Part shown: positions 25,415-35,790 of the stretch, in pieces
Numbering within the stretch: position 1 is the first letter of the stretch
Layout of the letters: every line of letters starts with the position of its first letter
Assembly: GCA_016286555.1 (NCBI GenBank)
Contig: JAEETA010000005.1
Location: forward strand, 49,502 to 113,501
Length of the DNA stretch: 64,000 nt
Reading direction: 5' to 3'
Origin: Lachnospiraceae bacterium
Lineage (GTDB): Bacteria > Bacillota > Clostridia > Lachnospirales > Lachnospiraceae
Translations under genes and position numbers: made by a program
The notes under the pieces: model-generated
What the model was told of the DNA's origin: nothing
Databases searched by the model: none
The model's input: the letters and a program-made list of their open reading frames with translations, nothing else

Positions 25415-26302
25415 ATGAAATATAAAATGTATCACGCCGGCCTGGTACTGGAAGGCGGCGGAATGAAAGGCTTTTATACGGCAGGAGTGCTGGACAGGTT
25501 CCTGGAGGAAGGCATCTTTTTCCGGGACATCTACGGCGTCAGCGCCGGTGCCTGCCATATGACCAGCTATGTTTCCAGGCAAAAGGGCCGAGGCAGAGAT
25601 GTCATCATGGACAATGTGAACATGCCCTGGTATCTGGGGCCTTTGCCTCTGCTTCTTACCGGAGATCTGTTCAATGTGGACTATGCGTATCATCTGGTGC
25701 CGGATGTGCTGAACCCCTTTGACTATGACACTTATGCGGCTTACCCCGGACGGATCTACAGCGTGGTGACCAACATCCGCACCGGTAAGGCGGAGTATCT
25801 GCTGACCAAGGACCTGCGGAAGGACATGAAGTGCGTCCAGGCCTCTGCCAGCCTGCCCATGGTCTCCCGGAACGTGAAGATCGGTAAGGAACTGTATCTG
25901 GACGGCGGTATCAGCGACGCCATTCCGCTGGAAAAATCCATTGCGGACGGCAATGCGAAAAACCTGGTGGTGATGACCAAGGAGGTGGGGTATGTGCGAA
26001 AGCCCCTTTCCTCTGCGGCACTGGCGGGCATCCGTGCGAGATACCTGCGGTTCCCGGCCGTGACAAAGCTGATGGCGGAGCGCCATACCGCTTACAATGC
26101 TTCTGTGGAAAAGATCGATGCCCGGGTGGAGGAGGGAGCGGCCTTTGTGTTGCGGCCCCTGCGCAAGAGCAAGGTGGGCAGGATCGAGAAGGACGAGGCC
26201 CGGCTGCAGGCACTTTACGAGGAGGGCTACCGGGACGCTTCCGAGAAAATGGCCATGATCCTGGGATATCTGAAGGATGTTTCCTTTGATGAGATAGACT
26301 GA
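25415..26302 (+). CDS. Patatin-like phospholipase
   Basis: This 295-residue lipid acyl hydrolase has the oxyanion loop GGGMKG (14-19), the nucleophile elbow GVSAG with Ser43, and the catalytic Asp163 in YLDGGISDAIP. That is the Ser-Asp dyad of patatins. There is no signal peptide or membrane segment, so it is cytosolic or peripheral. GGAGGAG precedes the ATG by 6 bases. It sits just upstream of uppP, a lipid-carrier phosphatase, with a gap of 55 bases. Confidence 0.92.
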   Translation: MKYKMYHAGLVLEGGGMKGFYTAGVLDRFLEEGIFFRDIYGVSAGACHMTSYVSRQKGRGRDVIMDNVNMPWYLGPLPLLLTGDLFNVDYAYHLVPDVLNPFDYDTYAAYPGRIYSVVTNIRTGKAEYLLTKDLRKDMKCVQASASLPMVSRNVKIGKELYLDGGISDAIPLEKSIADGNAKNLVVMTKEVGYVRKPLSSAALAGIRARYLRFPAVTKLMAERHTAYNASVEKIDARVEEGAAFVLRPLRKSKVGRIEKDEARLQALYEEGYRDASEKMAMILGYLKDVSFDEID

Positions 26303-26357
26303 TTTACTATACTGAAGGGATCCGGATCCCCGAAAGGGACCGGAGAAAGGAGAGATC

Positions 26358-27224
26358 GTGATCGAGATCTTAAAAGCGTTTTTGTACGGACTGGTGGAGG
26401 GCATTACGGAGTGGCTGCCCATCAGCAGTACCGGACACCTGATCCTGCTGGAGAGCATTCTTCCCTTTTCGGAGACCGGCGAGGGATTTTTCGAACTTTT
26501 CGATGTGGTGATCCAGCTGGGAGCCATTCTGGCCGTTGTAGTCCTGTTTTTCAAGAAGATCTGGCCCTTCGCCCTGACGAAGGCGGAGCGGGAAGCAGAA
26601 GGAAGAACCGGGTTTTCTTCTATATTTAAGAAGGATATCTGGATCCTCTGGGGCAAGATTCTCCTCGCCTGCATTCCTGCAGTAGTGATCGGTGTCCCAT
26701 TTGATGATGATTTCGAAAGATTATTCTACAATCCTCCCTGCGTGGCGGTGGCCCTCATCGTCTTCGGTATCGCCTTCATCGTGGTGGAGAACCGGAACAA
26801 GGATCGTGCGCCTGTCATCAACGATGTGAAGGAAATTACCTGCCATACGGCTCTGCTGATCGGCATCTTCCAGGTGCTGGCGGCCATCTTCCCCGGGGTT
26901 TCCCGGTCCGGCGCCACCATTGTGGGCGCGCTCCTCATCGGCGTCTCCAGAACCGTGGCTGCGGAATTTACCTTCTATCTGGCCATTCCCGTCATGTTCG
27001 GCGCCAGTTTGCTGAAGTGTCTGAAGTATGAGGGCAGTCTTTCCGGTTCCGAGATCGGCATCCTGCTGACGGGTACTCTGGTGGCCTTTGTGGTGTCACT
27101 TTTTGCCCTGCGTTTCCTCATGGGGTATGTGAAACGCCATGATTTCAAGGTTTTTGGTTGGTACCGAATCGCGCTGGGCGTCGTGGTTTTGTTGTATTTT
27201 TGCCTTATAATGCGGGCTTTTTAG
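26358..27224 (+). CDS. uppP: Undecaprenyl-diphosphatase
   Basis: This 288-residue integral membrane enzyme recycles the undecaprenyl-pyrophosphate lipid carrier needed for peptidoglycan and surface glycans, and confers bacitracin tolerance. The two BacA/UppP active-site motifs are intact: EGITEWLPISSTGHL at 14-28 and PGVSRSGAT at 179-187. About eight hydrophobic segments are present. The start codon is GTG with AGGAGAG upstream. Confidence 0.96.
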   Translation: MIEILKAFLYGLVEGITEWLPISSTGHLILLESILPFSETGEGFFELFDVVIQLGAILAVVVLFFKKIWPFALTKAEREAEGRTGFSSIFKKDIWILWGKILLACIPAVVIGVPFDDDFERLFYNPPCVAVALIVFGIAFIVVENRNKDRAPVINDVKEITCHTALLIGIFQVLAAIFPGVSRSGATIVGALLIGVSRTVAAEFTFYLAIPVMFGASLLKCLKYEGSLSGSEIGILLTGTLVAFVVSLFALRFLMGYVKRHDFKVFGWYRIALGVVVLLYFCLIMRAF

Positions 27225-27275
27225 TATCTATTTTCGTAAAAACGGCGAAAAATCAAGGGTTTCCATCCAAAAAAG

Positions 27276-27304
27276 TTGACAAAAGCCGAATTATGTAATA
27301 CACT
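27276..27304 (+). promoter_or_regulatory. Promoter of the histone-like gene
   Basis: TTGACA (27276-27281) and TACACT (27299-27304) are separated by 17 bases. The predicted leader is about 80 bases. Confidence 0.75.
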
Positions 27305-27390
27305 TTACCCGATTGAGCCAAAGAACACGTGTTTTTTGACCGAAAGCTAGAAAGAATTTGGTTATTTCGTTTTAGAGAGGAGATTGGAAA

Positions 27391-27906
27391 ATGGCAGTTG
27401 AGAAGAAGACCGTCGCTAAGCCCGCTGAGGTTAAGGCTGATGCAGTAGTTGCTAAGCCCGCTGAGGCACCCAAGGCTGAGGCACCCAAGGCAGAGGCTCC
27501 CAAGAAGGCTGTAGCTAAGAAGCCCGCAGCTAAGAAGACCGTTGCTAAGAAGGCAGCTCCCAAGAAGGCAGCAGCTAAGAAGGTAGCTCCCGCTAAGAAG
27601 GCAGCAGCTCCCGCAGCAGCTAAGAAGGAAGCTCCCAAGAAGGCAGCACCTGCTAAGAAGGCAGCTCCCAAGAAGGCAGCAGCTAAGAAGGCAGCAGCTC
27701 CCAAGAAGGCAGCAGCTCCCGCAGCTAAGAAGGTTAACGTTGTTGTTCAGTACGCAGGTAAGTCCATTTCTCAGGCTGAGCTTCAGAACCTGGCACTGCA
27801 GGCAGGCATCAAGGCTGACAAGAATGTTGATTTCTACGTAAAGACCGAAGAGAACAAGGTTTACGTTGTTGTTGACGGCAAGCCCGCAGGCGACTTCGAT
27901 ATCTAA
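27391..27906 (+). CDS. Lys/Ala/Pro-rich histone-H1-like protein with small folded C-terminal domain
   Basis: Residues 1-113 of this 171-residue protein are low-complexity Lys/Ala/Pro repeats such as KKAAAPK and AKKAAPKK, resembling eukaryotic H1 tails and chlamydial HctB. The C-terminal region of about 58 residues (VNVVVQYAGKSISQAELQNL to PAGDFDI) looks like a compact alpha/beta domain; I tentatively associate it with DUF6465 of Lachnospiraceae. DNA or RNA binding is inferred from charge only. It has its own promoter and terminator, and strongly biased codons (GCT/GCA, AAG) suggest high expression. A nucleoid or polyphosphate-associated role is possible. Confidence 0.8.
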   Translation: MAVEKKTVAKPAEVKADAVVAKPAEAPKAEAPKAEAPKKAVAKKPAAKKTVAKKAAPKKAAAKKVAPAKKAAAPAAAKKEAPKKAAPAKKAAPKKAAAKKAAAPKKAAAPAAKKVNVVVQYAGKSISQAELQNLALQAGIKADKNVDFYVKTEENKVYVVVDGKPAGDFDI

Positions 27907-27963
27907 GTTCCCGTCAAACGGAAGCGACATTGAAACTGCCGTTTTTTGCTAGAACGAGTATGG

Positions 27964-27995
27964 AACCCGGAGGATTTTTCCTCCGGGTTTTTTCT
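27964..27995 (+). terminator. Terminator of the histone-like gene
   Basis: AACCCGGAGGA and TCCTCCGGGTT form a perfect 11-bp stem around TTTT, followed by a T-run. Confidence 0.95.
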
Positions 27996-28067
27996 ATGAA
28001 AGAAATCGCATGATCCCGGAAATGGGACCTCTCTTTCTTTGTAATCCCCGAATTTCTGAAATAATTG

Positions 28068-28096
28068 TTGACACCGTGGGTGGAGGGTGCTATTTT
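28068..28096 (+). promoter_or_regulatory. Promoter of the hrcA-grpE-dnaK-dnaJ operon
   Basis: A perfect TTGACA (28068-28073) and TATTTT (28091-28096) are separated by 17 bases, immediately upstream of the CIRCE. Confidence 0.85.
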
Positions 28097-28110
28097 TATT
28101 TACGGAGATG

Positions 28111-28137
28111 TTAGCACTCCATTTAATTGAGTGCTAA
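28111..28137. promoter_or_regulatory. CIRCE operator (HrcA-binding site)
   Basis: TTAGCACTC, 9 bases, GAGTGCTAA: an exact match to the CIRCE consensus. It lies between the promoter and the hrcA start, giving heat-inducible autoregulation by HrcA. Confidence 0.98.
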
Positions 28138-28165
28138 CAACCGAATCGGAGAGGAGGGGTTGCCC

Positions 28166-29209
28166 ATGGAAATGGATGAGCGGAAAGCGAAAATACTGCA
28201 GGCCATCATCAGGAATTACCTGGAAACCGGTGAGCCGGTGGGCAGCAGGACCATCTCCAAATACACGGATCTGAATCTGAGTTCTGCCACCATCCGCAAT
28301 GAGATGGCAGACCTGGAAGAGATGGGGTACATCGTTCAGCCCCATACTTCCGCCGGACGGATCCCTACCGACAAGGGTTATCGCTTCTATGTGGACACCA
28401 TGATGGAGGCGAAGGAACAGGAGCTGGCGGAGGTCAAGGACGTGCTGCTGCAGCGCCAGGACAGACTGGAGGATATGCTCCGGAGCCTGGTAAAGTTCCT
28501 GGCCAAGGATACCCAGTACGCCACCATGATCACGGCGCCTTCGGTGCAGAAGAACCGGTTGAAGTTCGTTCAGCTCTCCCGTGTGGATGAGCACAGCTAC
28601 CTGGCGGTCATCGTCATGGAGGGCAACATAATTAAGAACCGGCTGCTGGCCGTTGATGAAGCCATCGATGATGAGACGCTGCTGAAGCTGAACATGCTGC
28701 TGAACACGCAGCTGTCCGGTATGGCGGTACAGGACATTAACCTGAGCATCATTTCCAGAATGAAGACCCAGGCCGGGATCCACAGCGACATCATCAGCAA
28801 TGTCATCGATGCCGTGGGCGAGGTCATCGCCGAGGATGAGGATCTGCAGGTCTACACCAGCGGTACGGACAATATTTTCCGGTATCCAGAGCTTGCGGAT
28901 CAGCAGAATGCCAGCCAGCTCATCAGTGCTTTTGAGGAAAAGCAGCTCCTGGGGAATCTTCTCATCGGTGAATCCGATGAGAGCGGAGAAGGCCCCGGCA
29001 CCGGCATTCAGGTGTACATCGGCGGCGAGAATGCATCCCAGAGCATGAAGGACTGCAGTGTGGTCACCGCCACCTACGAGCTGGGAGACGGACTCCGCGG
29101 CACCATCGGTATCGTGGGACCCAGACGAATGGATTACGACAAGGTCGTCGGAACTCTGAAGACTCTGCAGACCAAGCTGGACGATATCTACGGAAGAAAA
29201 GAAGAATAG
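28166..29209 (+). CDS. hrcA: Heat-inducible transcription repressor HrcA
   Basis: This 347-residue repressor binds CIRCE and is kept active by GroEL. An N-terminal winged helix is visible (ERKAKILQAIIRNYLETGEPVG, then SSATIRNEMADLEEMGYI), followed by the HrcA family domain. The ATG at 28166 has GGAGG 8 bases upstream; the longer frame begins inside the CIRCE and is not used. It is first in the operon, directly downstream of its own operator. Confidence 0.97.
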   Translation: MEMDERKAKILQAIIRNYLETGEPVGSRTISKYTDLNLSSATIRNEMADLEEMGYIVQPHTSAGRIPTDKGYRFYVDTMMEAKEQELAEVKDVLLQRQDRLEDMLRSLVKFLAKDTQYATMITAPSVQKNRLKFVQLSRVDEHSYLAVIVMEGNIIKNRLLAVDEAIDDETLLKLNMLLNTQLSGMAVQDINLSIISRMKTQAGIHSDIISNVIDAVGEVIAEDEDLQVYTSGTDNIFRYPELADQQNASQLISAFEEKQLLGNLLIGESDESGEGPGTGIQVYIGGENASQSMKDCSVVTATYELGDGLRGTIGIVGPRRMDYDKVVGTLKTLQTKLDDIYGRKEE

Positions 29210-29240
29210 AGTCTCTTAACAGGCTCAGGAGAGGAGCGAC

Positions 29241-29855
29241 ATGGCAGAAGAAAAGGACCTGGAAGAGCAGGTAAAAGAAGAAGCGGCTGCTGCGGAAGCG
29301 GAAAGTGCGCAGGAAGCGGCACAGGCCACCGAGGAGGCACCTGCGGAAGAACAGGAGCACGAGTCCAAAAAGGATAAGAAGGCTTCCAAAAAAGCCGAGA
29401 AGGCCGACAAGGAAAAGACGGCTTTGAAGGAGAAGGTGGAAGAGCTGGAGGACAAGGTCAAGCGCCAGCTGGCGGAGTTCGAAAATTTCCGGAACCGCAC
29501 CGAAAAGGAGAAGGCGGAGAGCTACGACCTGGGCGCCAGATCCGTCATCGAAAAGCTGCTCCCCGTGGTGGACAATTTCGAGCGCGGTCTTGCCACCGTC
29601 CCCGAGGACAAGGCGGACGATCCCTATGTGGACGGCATGAACCGCATTTACAGACAGCTCATGACGGAGCTGGAGAAGATGGGTGTGGAGCCCATCGAAG
29701 CGGTGGGGCAACCCTTTGATCCCAACCTGCACAATGCGGTGATGCAGGCCCAGAGCGATGAGCTGGAGTCCGGCACCGTGGCGCAGGAGCTGCAAAAGGG
29801 ATACAAGTATCACGATAAAGTCGTAAGACACAGCATGGTTTCCGTTGTGGAATAG
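29241..29855 (+). CDS. grpE: Nucleotide exchange factor GrpE
   Basis: This 204-residue cofactor releases ADP from DnaK. Residues 1-65 are an acidic/Lys-rich unstructured stretch (long for the family). A coiled-coil helix follows (about 66-115), then the C-terminal beta domain ending in LQKGYKYHDKVVRHSMVSVV, the GrpE signature. GGAG lies just before the ATG. Gene order is the usual hrcA-grpE-dnaK-dnaJ. Confidence 0.96.
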   Translation: MAEEKDLEEQVKEEAAAAEAESAQEAAQATEEAPAEEQEHESKKDKKASKKAEKADKEKTALKEKVEELEDKVKRQLAEFENFRNRTEKEKAESYDLGARSVIEKLLPVVDNFERGLATVPEDKADDPYVDGMNRIYRQLMTELEKMGVEPIEAVGQPFDPNLHNAVMQAQSDELESGTVAQELQKGYKYHDKVVRHSMVSVVE

Positions 29856-29913
29856 CCTGTTGATGATCTGATAGAGTACAAAAAGCAAATGATTTCCGAA
29901 GGAGGAAAAGATT

Positions 29914-31797
29914 ATGAGCAAGATTATCGGTATTGATCTGGGAACTACCAACAGCTGCGTAGCTGTTATGGAGGGTGGTAAGCCCACCGTCATCGCCAAC
30001 GCAGAGGGTGCGAGAACCACACCTTCCATCGTGGCATTCACCAAGACCGGCGAGCGCCTTGTGGGTGAGCCCGCAAAGCGTCAGGCAGTCACCAATGCGG
30101 AGAAGACCATCTCCTCCATCAAGAGAGATATGGGTACCGACCGCGGCCGTACCATCGATGACAAGAAGTACAGCCCTCAGCAGATTTCTGCAATGATCCT
30201 GCAGAAGCTGAAGGCAGATGCAGAGAGCTACCTGGGCGAGAAGGTTACCGAGGCGGTCATCACCGTTCCCGCATACTTCAACGATGCTCAGCGTCAGGCA
30301 ACCAAGGATGCAGGTAAGATCGCAGGCCTGGATGTAAAGCGTATCATCAACGAGCCCACCGCAGCTGCACTGGCATACGGTCTGGACAACGAGAAAGAGC
30401 AGAAGATCATGGTCTATGACCTGGGCGGCGGTACCTTCGATGTGTCCATCATCGAGATCGGCGACGGCGTCATCGAAGTGCTTGCTACCAACGGCGACAC
30501 CCATCTGGGCGGCGACGACTTCGATAACAAGATCATTGACTGGATGCTTTCCGAGTTCAAGAAGCAGGAGGGCGTAGACCTTTCCGGCGACAAGATGGCA
30601 ATGCAGAGACTGAAGGAAGCTGCCGAGAAGGCAAAGAAAGAGCTTTCCAGCGCAATGACCACCAACATCAACCTGCCTTTCATCACCGCAACCGCTGACG
30701 GCCCCAAGCACTTTGACATGAACCTGAGCCGTGCGCAGTTCGATGATCTGACCAGAGACCTGGTAGAGAAGACTGCTATCCCCGTTCAGAATGCAATGAA
30801 GGATGCAGGTCTCACCAATGCAGACCTGGGTCAGGTCCTGCTGGTAGGCGGTTCCACCCGTATCCCCGCAGTGCAGGAGAAGGTTCGTCAGCTGACCGGC
30901 AAGGAGCCCAGCAAGAACCTGAATCCCGATGAGTGTGTCGCAGTCGGCGCGTCCATCCAGGGCGGTAAGCTGGCAGGCGATGCAGGTGCCGGCGATATCC
31001 TGCTGCTGGATGTTACTCCCCTTTCCCTGTCCATCGAGACCATGGGCGGCGTGGCTACCAGACTGATCGAGAGAAATACCACCATTCCTACCAAGAAGAG
31101 CCAGGTATTCTCCACCGCTGCAGACAATCAGACCGCAGTTGACATCAATGTCGTTCAGGGTGAGAGACAGTTTGCAAAGGACAACAAGAGCCTGGGCCAG
31201 TTCCGTCTGGACGGCATCGCTCCCGCTCCCAGAGGCATCCCTCAGATCGAGGTGACCTTCGACATCGATGCCAACGGTATCGTGAACGTATCCGCTAAGG
31301 ATCTGGGCACCGGCAAGGAGCAGCACATCACCATCACCGCAGGCTCCAACATGTCCGACGCCGACATCGATAAGGCAATCAAAGAGGCTCAGGAGTTTGA
31401 GGCTCAGGATAAGAAGAAGAAAGAGAACATCGAAGCCATCAACGATGCAGACGCATTCGTGATGCAGACCGAGAAGGCTCTCAGTGAAGTGGGCGACAAG
31501 GTTTCCGATGCAGACCGTACCCAGGTACAGGCTGACGTGGAAGCAGTCAAGACCATTCTCGAGCGTGTCCGCGGCAACGAAGCAAGCGCTTCCGACAGCG
31601 ACATCGACGAGCTGAAGGCTGCCAAGGAGAAGCTGACCAATTCCGCACAGGGTGTCTTCACCAAGATGTACGAGAATATTCAGCAGCAGCAGGCACAGGC
31701 AGCAGGCGATGCAGGCCAGGCAGGCGCAGCTGACGCAGGTGCGAGCCAGGGCGGCAATGACGATGATGTGATCGATGCCGATTTCCGTGAGGTTTAA
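29914..31797 (+). CDS. dnaK: Molecular chaperone DnaK (Hsp70)
   Basis: This 627-residue Hsp70 folds and protects nascent and stressed proteins. It begins with the ATPase phosphate loop [13 protein letters not shown]. The second phosphate motif [10 protein letters not shown], the adenosine motif [11 protein letters not shown] and the linker [10 protein letters not shown] are all present. The substrate-binding domain and helical lid follow, with a low-complexity Gln/Ala/Gly tail and a terminal acidic segment, [14 protein letters not shown] precedes the ATG. Codon bias is strong, as expected for an abundant protein. Confidence 0.99.
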   Translation: MSKIIGIDLGTTNSCVAVMEGGKPTVIANAEGARTTPSIVAFTKTGERLVGEPAKRQAVTNAEKTISSIKRDMGTDRGRTIDDKKYSPQQISAMILQKLKADAESYLGEKVTEAVITVPAYFNDAQRQATKDAGKIAGLDVKRIINEPTAAALAYGLDNEKEQKIMVYDLGGGTFDVSIIEIGDGVIEVLATNGDTHLGGDDFDNKIIDWMLSEFKKQEGVDLSGDKMAMQRLKEAAEKAKKELSSAMTTNINLPFITATADGPKHFDMNLSRAQFDDLTRDLVEKTAIPVQNAMKDAGLTNADLGQVLLVGGSTRIPAVQEKVRQLTGKEPSKNLNPDECVAVGASIQGGKLAGDAGAGDILLLDVTPLSLSIETMGGVATRLIERNTTIPTKKSQVFSTAADNQTAVDINVVQGERQFAKDNKSLGQFRLDGIAPAPRGIPQIEVTFDIDANGIVNVSAKDLGTGKEQHITITAGSNMSDADIDKAIKEAQEFEAQDKKKKENIEAINDADAFVMQTEKALSEVGDKVSDADRTQVQADVEAVKTILERVRGNEASASDSDIDELKAAKEKLTNSAQGVFTKMYENIQQQQAQAAGDAGQAGAADAGASQGGNDDDVIDADFREV

Positions 31798-31803
31798 TAG
31801 ACT

Positions 31804-32985
31804 ATGGCAGAGCAGAAGCGGGACTATTACGAGGTCCTGGGAGTAGACAAAAACGCGAGCGACGATGACCTGAAGAAGGCCTATCGTGCTCTCGCCAAAA
31901 AGTACCACCCGGATGCAAATCCCGGCGACAAGACCGCGGAGGCCAAATTCAAAGAGGCCTCCGAGGCCTACGCCGTTCTGAGCGATGCCGAGAAGCGCCG
32001 TCAGTACGATCAGTTCGGCCATTCCGCATTTGAGGGCGGAGCCGGCGGATTCGATTATTCCAGTATGGATTTCGGTGATATCTTCGGCAGCTTCGGAGAT
32101 ATTTTCGGCGATCTTTTCGGCGGTGCTTTCGGTGGCGGCTACGGTTCCCGTTCCAGGGGTGCAAGCAACGGCCCCATGAAAGGTGCCAACATCCGTACCA
32201 CCGTTCGGCTTACCTTTCTGGAGGCAGTCTTCGGCTGCGAGAAGCAGGTTGATCTCACCGTGCAGGAGACCTGTACGAAGTGTAACGGCTCCGGCGCCAA
32301 GGCAGGCACACAGCCCGAGACCTGTTCCACCTGTGGCGGACGCGGCCAGGTGGTCCGTACGAGACAGTCCATGCTGGGCGTGGTCCGTACCACCGAGGTA
32401 TGTCCCGACTGTCGCGGCAAGGGAAAGATCATCCGTGATAAGTGCCCTGACTGTAACGGCAACGGCTTCATCCCCATGAAGAAGACTTATTCCGTCAAGG
32501 TTCCTGCGGGAATCGATGACGGTCAGGCCATCAACCTGCCCGGCCTGGGAGATCCCGGCGTCAACGGCGGCCCCAGAGGGGATGTGCGCGTAGAGTGCAT
32601 CGTGGCTCCTCACGAGGAGTTCGAGCGTGACGGAATGGACATTTATTCCATCGTTCCCATTTCCTTCGCTGTGGCAGCCCTGGGCGGCTCCATCTATGTG
32701 AACACTGTGGACGGCAAGGTGGTCTACGATGTGAAGGCAGGCACCCAGACCAACAGTCGTATCCGGCTGAAGGGCAAAGGCGTTCCTTCCTGGAGAAACA
32801 AGGATTTGCGCGGTAATCACTACGTAACACTGGTGGTGCAGACCCCCGACAAGCTTTCTCCGGAGGCGAAGGAGCATCTGAAAGCCTTCGACCAGCTGAC
32901 GGGAGATACCCTGAACGCAGTGGAAAAAGGCGACACGGAAACCACGAGTACCTCCAAGAAAAAAGGCAAAAAGTGGAAACTGTAA
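31804..32985 (+). CDS. dnaJ: Chaperone protein DnaJ (Hsp40)
   Basis: This 393-residue DnaK co-chaperone has an N-terminal J domain with HPD ([10 protein letters not shown]). A Gly/Phe-rich linker follows, with FGDIFG repeats. Four CxxCxGxG zinc motifs are present: [24 protein letters not shown] and CPDCNGNG. The C-terminal substrate-binding domains end in a Lys-rich tail. It starts 6 bases after dnaK, using GAGG from the end of the dnaK frame. The zinc motifs are a useful comparison for the lipoprotein at 51054. Confidence 0.98.
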   Translation: MAEQKRDYYEVLGVDKNASDDDLKKAYRALAKKYHPDANPGDKTAEAKFKEASEAYAVLSDAEKRRQYDQFGHSAFEGGAGGFDYSSMDFGDIFGSFGDIFGDLFGGAFGGGYGSRSRGASNGPMKGANIRTTVRLTFLEAVFGCEKQVDLTVQETCTKCNGSGAKAGTQPETCSTCGGRGQVVRTRQSMLGVVRTTEVCPDCRGKGKIIRDKCPDCNGNGFIPMKKTYSVKVPAGIDDGQAINLPGLGDPGVNGGPRGDVRVECIVAPHEEFERDGMDIYSIVPISFAVAALGGSIYVNTVDGKVVYDVKAGTQTNSRIRLKGKGVPSWRNKDLRGNHYVTLVVQTPDKLSPEAKEHLKAFDQLTGDTLNAVEKGDTETTSTSKKKGKKWKL

Positions 32986-32990
32986 AATGC

Positions 32991-33020
32991 AAAGCCCCCT
33001 TCCTTTCGGAAGGGGGCTTT
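32991..33020. terminator. Terminator hairpin between dnaJ and cellobiose phosphorylase
   Basis: AAAGCCCCCTTCC and GGAAGGGGGCTTT form a perfect 13-bp stem around TTTC. The T-tract lies within the stem, and the symmetrical form suits both convergent operons. Confidence 0.85.
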
Positions 33021-33047
33021 GAGTATGAAAAGGAGTAATCGGAGAAG

Positions 33048-35489
33048 TTAGCCCATGACTACCTGTACATGGTATTCCTTCTTACCTTTCTCGTAAGGAA
33101 TGATGTGTCCCTCGACCTTCACACCGTCCACGGTCAGTTCCTTAACACCCTTCTGAACGGAACCGGTCTGGGTAACATCGATGTAGTAAGTGCCCTCGCG
33201 GAACTTTCTGGTGACCTTGAAGCTGCCGAAATCGGAAGGGATGCAGGGATCAACGGAAAGGCCCTTGTGGGTAGGATATACGCCCAGGATGAACTGGGAG
33301 ATGTTGACAAAGGTCCATGCAGCAGTACCGGTCAGCCAGCTGTTCTTGCCTTCGCCGTGGAACTTTGCGTCACGGCCTGCCACCATCTGGCAGTAGATGT
33401 AAGGCTCGGTACGATGAATCTCACTGATCTCCTCGGTGTATGCGGGGCAGGTCTTGCGATAAACCTCGAATGCACGGTCGCCTCTGCCGATAACGGTCTC
33501 GGCGATGGAGATCCAGGGATTGTTGTGGCAGAAGATGCCGGCGTTCTCCTTGTATCCGGGGGGATAAGAGGAAACCTCACCGAGCTCTTCGTGGTAAACG
33601 GTGTAAGCGGGCTGCAGGATCATGACACCGTAATCGGTATCCAGGCGCTCCTTAACGGAATCCAGTGCCTTCTTAGCTTCGCCGGTCTCGACACCGACGC
33701 CTGCCAGTACGCAGAAGCCCTGAGGCTCGATGTAGATCTGGCCTTCCTCGCATTCCTTACCGCCGACTTTGTTGCCGTAGGAATCGTAAGCGCGGACGAA
33801 CCATTCGCCGTCCCAGCCTGCCTCGGAAAGCAGAACCTTACGCATCTCCTCAACTTCCTTGCGTGCTCTGTCTGCCTCATCCTGCTTGCCTTGCAGTTCG
33901 CAGAGATCAGCATACTCCAGACCGTACTTTACGAACATACCGCCGATGAAGACGGACTCTGCAACGGGGCCTTCGCTGGGACCAAAGGTCTGGAAGGACT
34001 CGCCGGGCTGGGTGGAGTGGCAGTTCAGGTTCAGACAGTCGTTCCAGTCTGCACGGCCGATGAGGGGCAGATTGTGAGGACCTCTGTGGTTTACGATGTA
34101 GTCGAAGGATCTCTTCAGGTGCTCCATCAGGGGCTGAGCAACACTCTCGTCGTTGTCGAAGGGAACCATCTCGTCCAGGATGGTGGTGTCGCCGGTCTCG
34201 CGGATGTAAGCGCTGGTGCCTGCAATGAGCCACAGGGGATCATCGTTGAAGCCGGAGCCGATGTCGGAGTTGCCCTTCTTGGTAAGGGGCTGATACTGGT
34301 GATAAGCACTGCCATCCTGGAACTGAGTGGAGGCGATATCAATGATACGCTCTCTCGCACGGTCGGGGATCAGGTGGACGAAGCCCAGCAGATCCTGGCA
34401 GGAATCACGGAAGCCCATGCCGCGGCCGATTCCGGACTCATAGTAGGAGGCGGAACGGGACATGTTGAAGGTTACCATGCACTGATACTGGTTCCAGATG
34501 TTCACCATCCGGTTGACCTTGTCGTTGGAGGACTCTACGGTGTACTTGGAGAGCAGCTCATCCCAGTAAGCGCTCAGCTCTGCAAATGCAGCGTCTACCT
34601 TCTCATCGGTATCGTATTTTGCCAGGAGCTCGTATGCTCTCTTCTTATTGATAACCTGATGGGACTCCCACTTGTCATCCTCGGGATTCTCCACATAGCC
34701 CAGAACGAAGATGAAGGACTTGGACTCGCCGGCCTTCAGGGTCACATCCAGCTGATGGGAAGCGATGGGCTGCCAGCCGCTGGCGATGGAATTGTGCAGC
34801 TTGCCTGCCTTGACTGCTGCAGGGAAAGCGGGTCCTTCATAATAGGAACCCATGAACTCGTCCTTGCTGGTCTCGAATGCGGTGACAGGTGCGTTGACGG
34901 AGTAGATCGCATAGTGATTGCGGCGTTCACGGTACTCGGTCTTGTGGAAGATGGTGGAACCTACCACCTCAACCTCACCGGTGCTGTAGTTGCGCTGGAA
35001 GTTCTTCATATCGTCATCCGCATTCCACAGACACCACTCTACATAGGAAAAGACGGAGAAGGTCTTGTCCGCACCGCTCTCGTTGGTCAGGGTCAGACGG
35101 GTGACTTCGCAGGTGTCCTTCAGGGGAACAAAAGCGAAAACGTCAGCCTTCAGGCCGTCCTTCTTGCCGGAGAACTTGCTGTAGCCGATGCCGTGACGGC
35201 ACTCGTAAGCATCCAGTTCGGTCTGGCTGGGACGCCAGCCGGGATTCCAGACGGTGTCGCCATCTTTAATATAGAAGTACTTGCCGTTCATATCGATGGC
35301 AGTGTCGTTGTAACGATAACGAGTCAGACGGAGCAGCTTTGCATCCTTATAAAAGGTATAGCCGCCGCAGGTGTTGGAGATCAGGGAGAAGAACTCGTTG
35401 CATCCCAGATAGTTGATCCAGGGGAGCGGAGTCTTGGGAGTACTGATGACGTATTCCCGATGCTCGTCGTCAAAGTAACCGAATTTCAT
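33048..35489 (-). CDS. Cellobiose phosphorylase (GH94)
   Basis: This enzyme of about 813 residues splits cellobiose with phosphate into glucose and glucose-1-phosphate in the cytoplasm. The N-terminal [32 protein letters not shown] and [17 protein letters not shown] match clostridial cellobiose phosphorylases closely. The catalytic acid is the second Asp of RADWNDCLN (about residue 484). Its length equals the family norm. The ATG at 35489 has GGAGG upstream; the frame extends 49 codons further but overruns the leader. It diverges from the lacI-type regulator and the sugar ABC transporter genes and shares their operator region. Confidence 0.95.
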   Translation of the reverse strand: MKFGYFDDEHREYVISTPKTPLPWINYLGCNEFFSLISNTCGGYTFYKDAKLLRLTRYRYNDTAIDMNGKYFYIKDGDTVWNPGWRPSQTELDAYECRHGIGYSKFSGKKDGLKADVFAFVPLKDTCEVTRLTLTNESGADKTFSVFSYVEWCLWNADDDMKNFQRNYSTGEVEVVGSTIFHKTEYRERRNHYAIYSVNAPVTAFETSKDEFMGSYYEGPAFPAAVKAGKLHNSIASGWQPIASHQLDVTLKAGESKSFIFVLGYVENPEDDKWESHQVINKKRAYELLAKYDTDEKVDAAFAELSAYWDELLSKYTVESSNDKVNRMVNIWNQYQCMVTFNMSRSASYYESGIGRGMGFRDSCQDLLGFVHLIPDRARERIIDIASTQFQDGSAYHQYQPLTKKGNSDIGSGFNDDPLWLIAGTSAYIRETGDTTILDEMVPFDNDESVAQPLMEHLKRSFDYIVNHRGPHNLPLIGRADWNDCLNLNCHSTQPGESFQTFGPSEGPVAESVFIGGMFVKYGLEYADLCELQGKQDEADRARKEVEEMRKVLLSEAGWDGEWFVRAYDSYGNKVGGKECEEGQIYIEPQGFCVLAGVGVETGEAKKALDSVKERLDTDYGVMILQPAYTVYHEELGEVSSYPPGYKENAGIFCHNNPWISIAETVIGRGDRAFEVYRKTCPAYTEEISEIHRTEPYIYCQMVAGRDAKFHGEGKNSWLTGTAAWTFVNISQFILGVYPTHKGLSVDPCIPSDFGSFKVTRKFREGTYYIDVTQTGSVQKGVKELTVDGVKVEGHIIPYEKGKKEYHVQVVMG

Positions 35490-35644
35490 TTTTTTCCTCC
35501 ATCCCGAGCGCAAAATAGTATTGATGTCCCGTAGTTTCGGCGCTGTCCGGGCCCGGTCGGACAGCTGTGCGGAAACGCATTTTACTGCACCTGCGCACGA
35601 CGTATGAAATGAGTGCGTTCCATATAGAAACGCCAAAATATAGA

Positions 35645-35665
35645 AAACGATTAAGTTAATCGTTT
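35645..35665. promoter_or_regulatory. Perfect LacI-type operator
   Basis: AAACGATTAA and TTAATCGTTT flank a central G. The 21-base dyad lies immediately downstream of the -10 of the cellobiose phosphorylase promoter, at the expected transcription start, so occupancy should repress that gene. Confidence 0.85.
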
Positions 35666-35671
35666 AAGCCG

Positions 35672-35700
35672 ATTATATGACAAGATATCAAAATACACAA
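35672..35700 (-). promoter_or_regulatory. Promoter of the cellobiose phosphorylase gene
   Basis: On the minus strand TTGTGT (35695-35700) and TATAAT (35672-35677) are separated by 17 bases. Confidence 0.75.
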
Positions 35701-35760
35701 CAGAATATTGAAAAAAATCATTTCTTTCGTCAAATCTACAAAGAAAATTCAAAAAAGGGG

Positions 35761-35789
35761 TTGCTTTCTTCGTCAATGTGCGATATAGT
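35761..35789 (+). promoter_or_regulatory. Promoter of the lacI-type regulator and transporter operon
   Basis: TTGCTT (35761-35766) and TATAGT (35784-35789) are separated by 17 bases. The next base block is an imperfect operator. Confidence 0.75.
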
Positions 35790-35790
35790 G

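Noticed and set aside
27296..27305. TAATACACTT at the histone-like promoter, identical to one arm of the GntR operator
   Set aside because: The second arm is missing at the required spacing, so a real operator is unlikely; probably chance overlap with the -10.
27253..27930. Cys/Leu/Ser-rich minus-strand frame resembling a repetitive secreted protein
   Set aside because: It is the reverse complement of the Lys/Ala repeats of the histone-like gene, which has the promoter, ribosome-binding site and terminator.
29659..32877. Long minus-strand open frame opposite grpE, dnaK and dnaJ
   Set aside because: Shadow of the chaperone operon caused by biased codons; the translation is low-complexity with no domain.
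33069..35534. Long plus-strand open frame opposite cellobiose phosphorylase
   Set aside because: Antisense shadow of a confidently identified GH94 gene.
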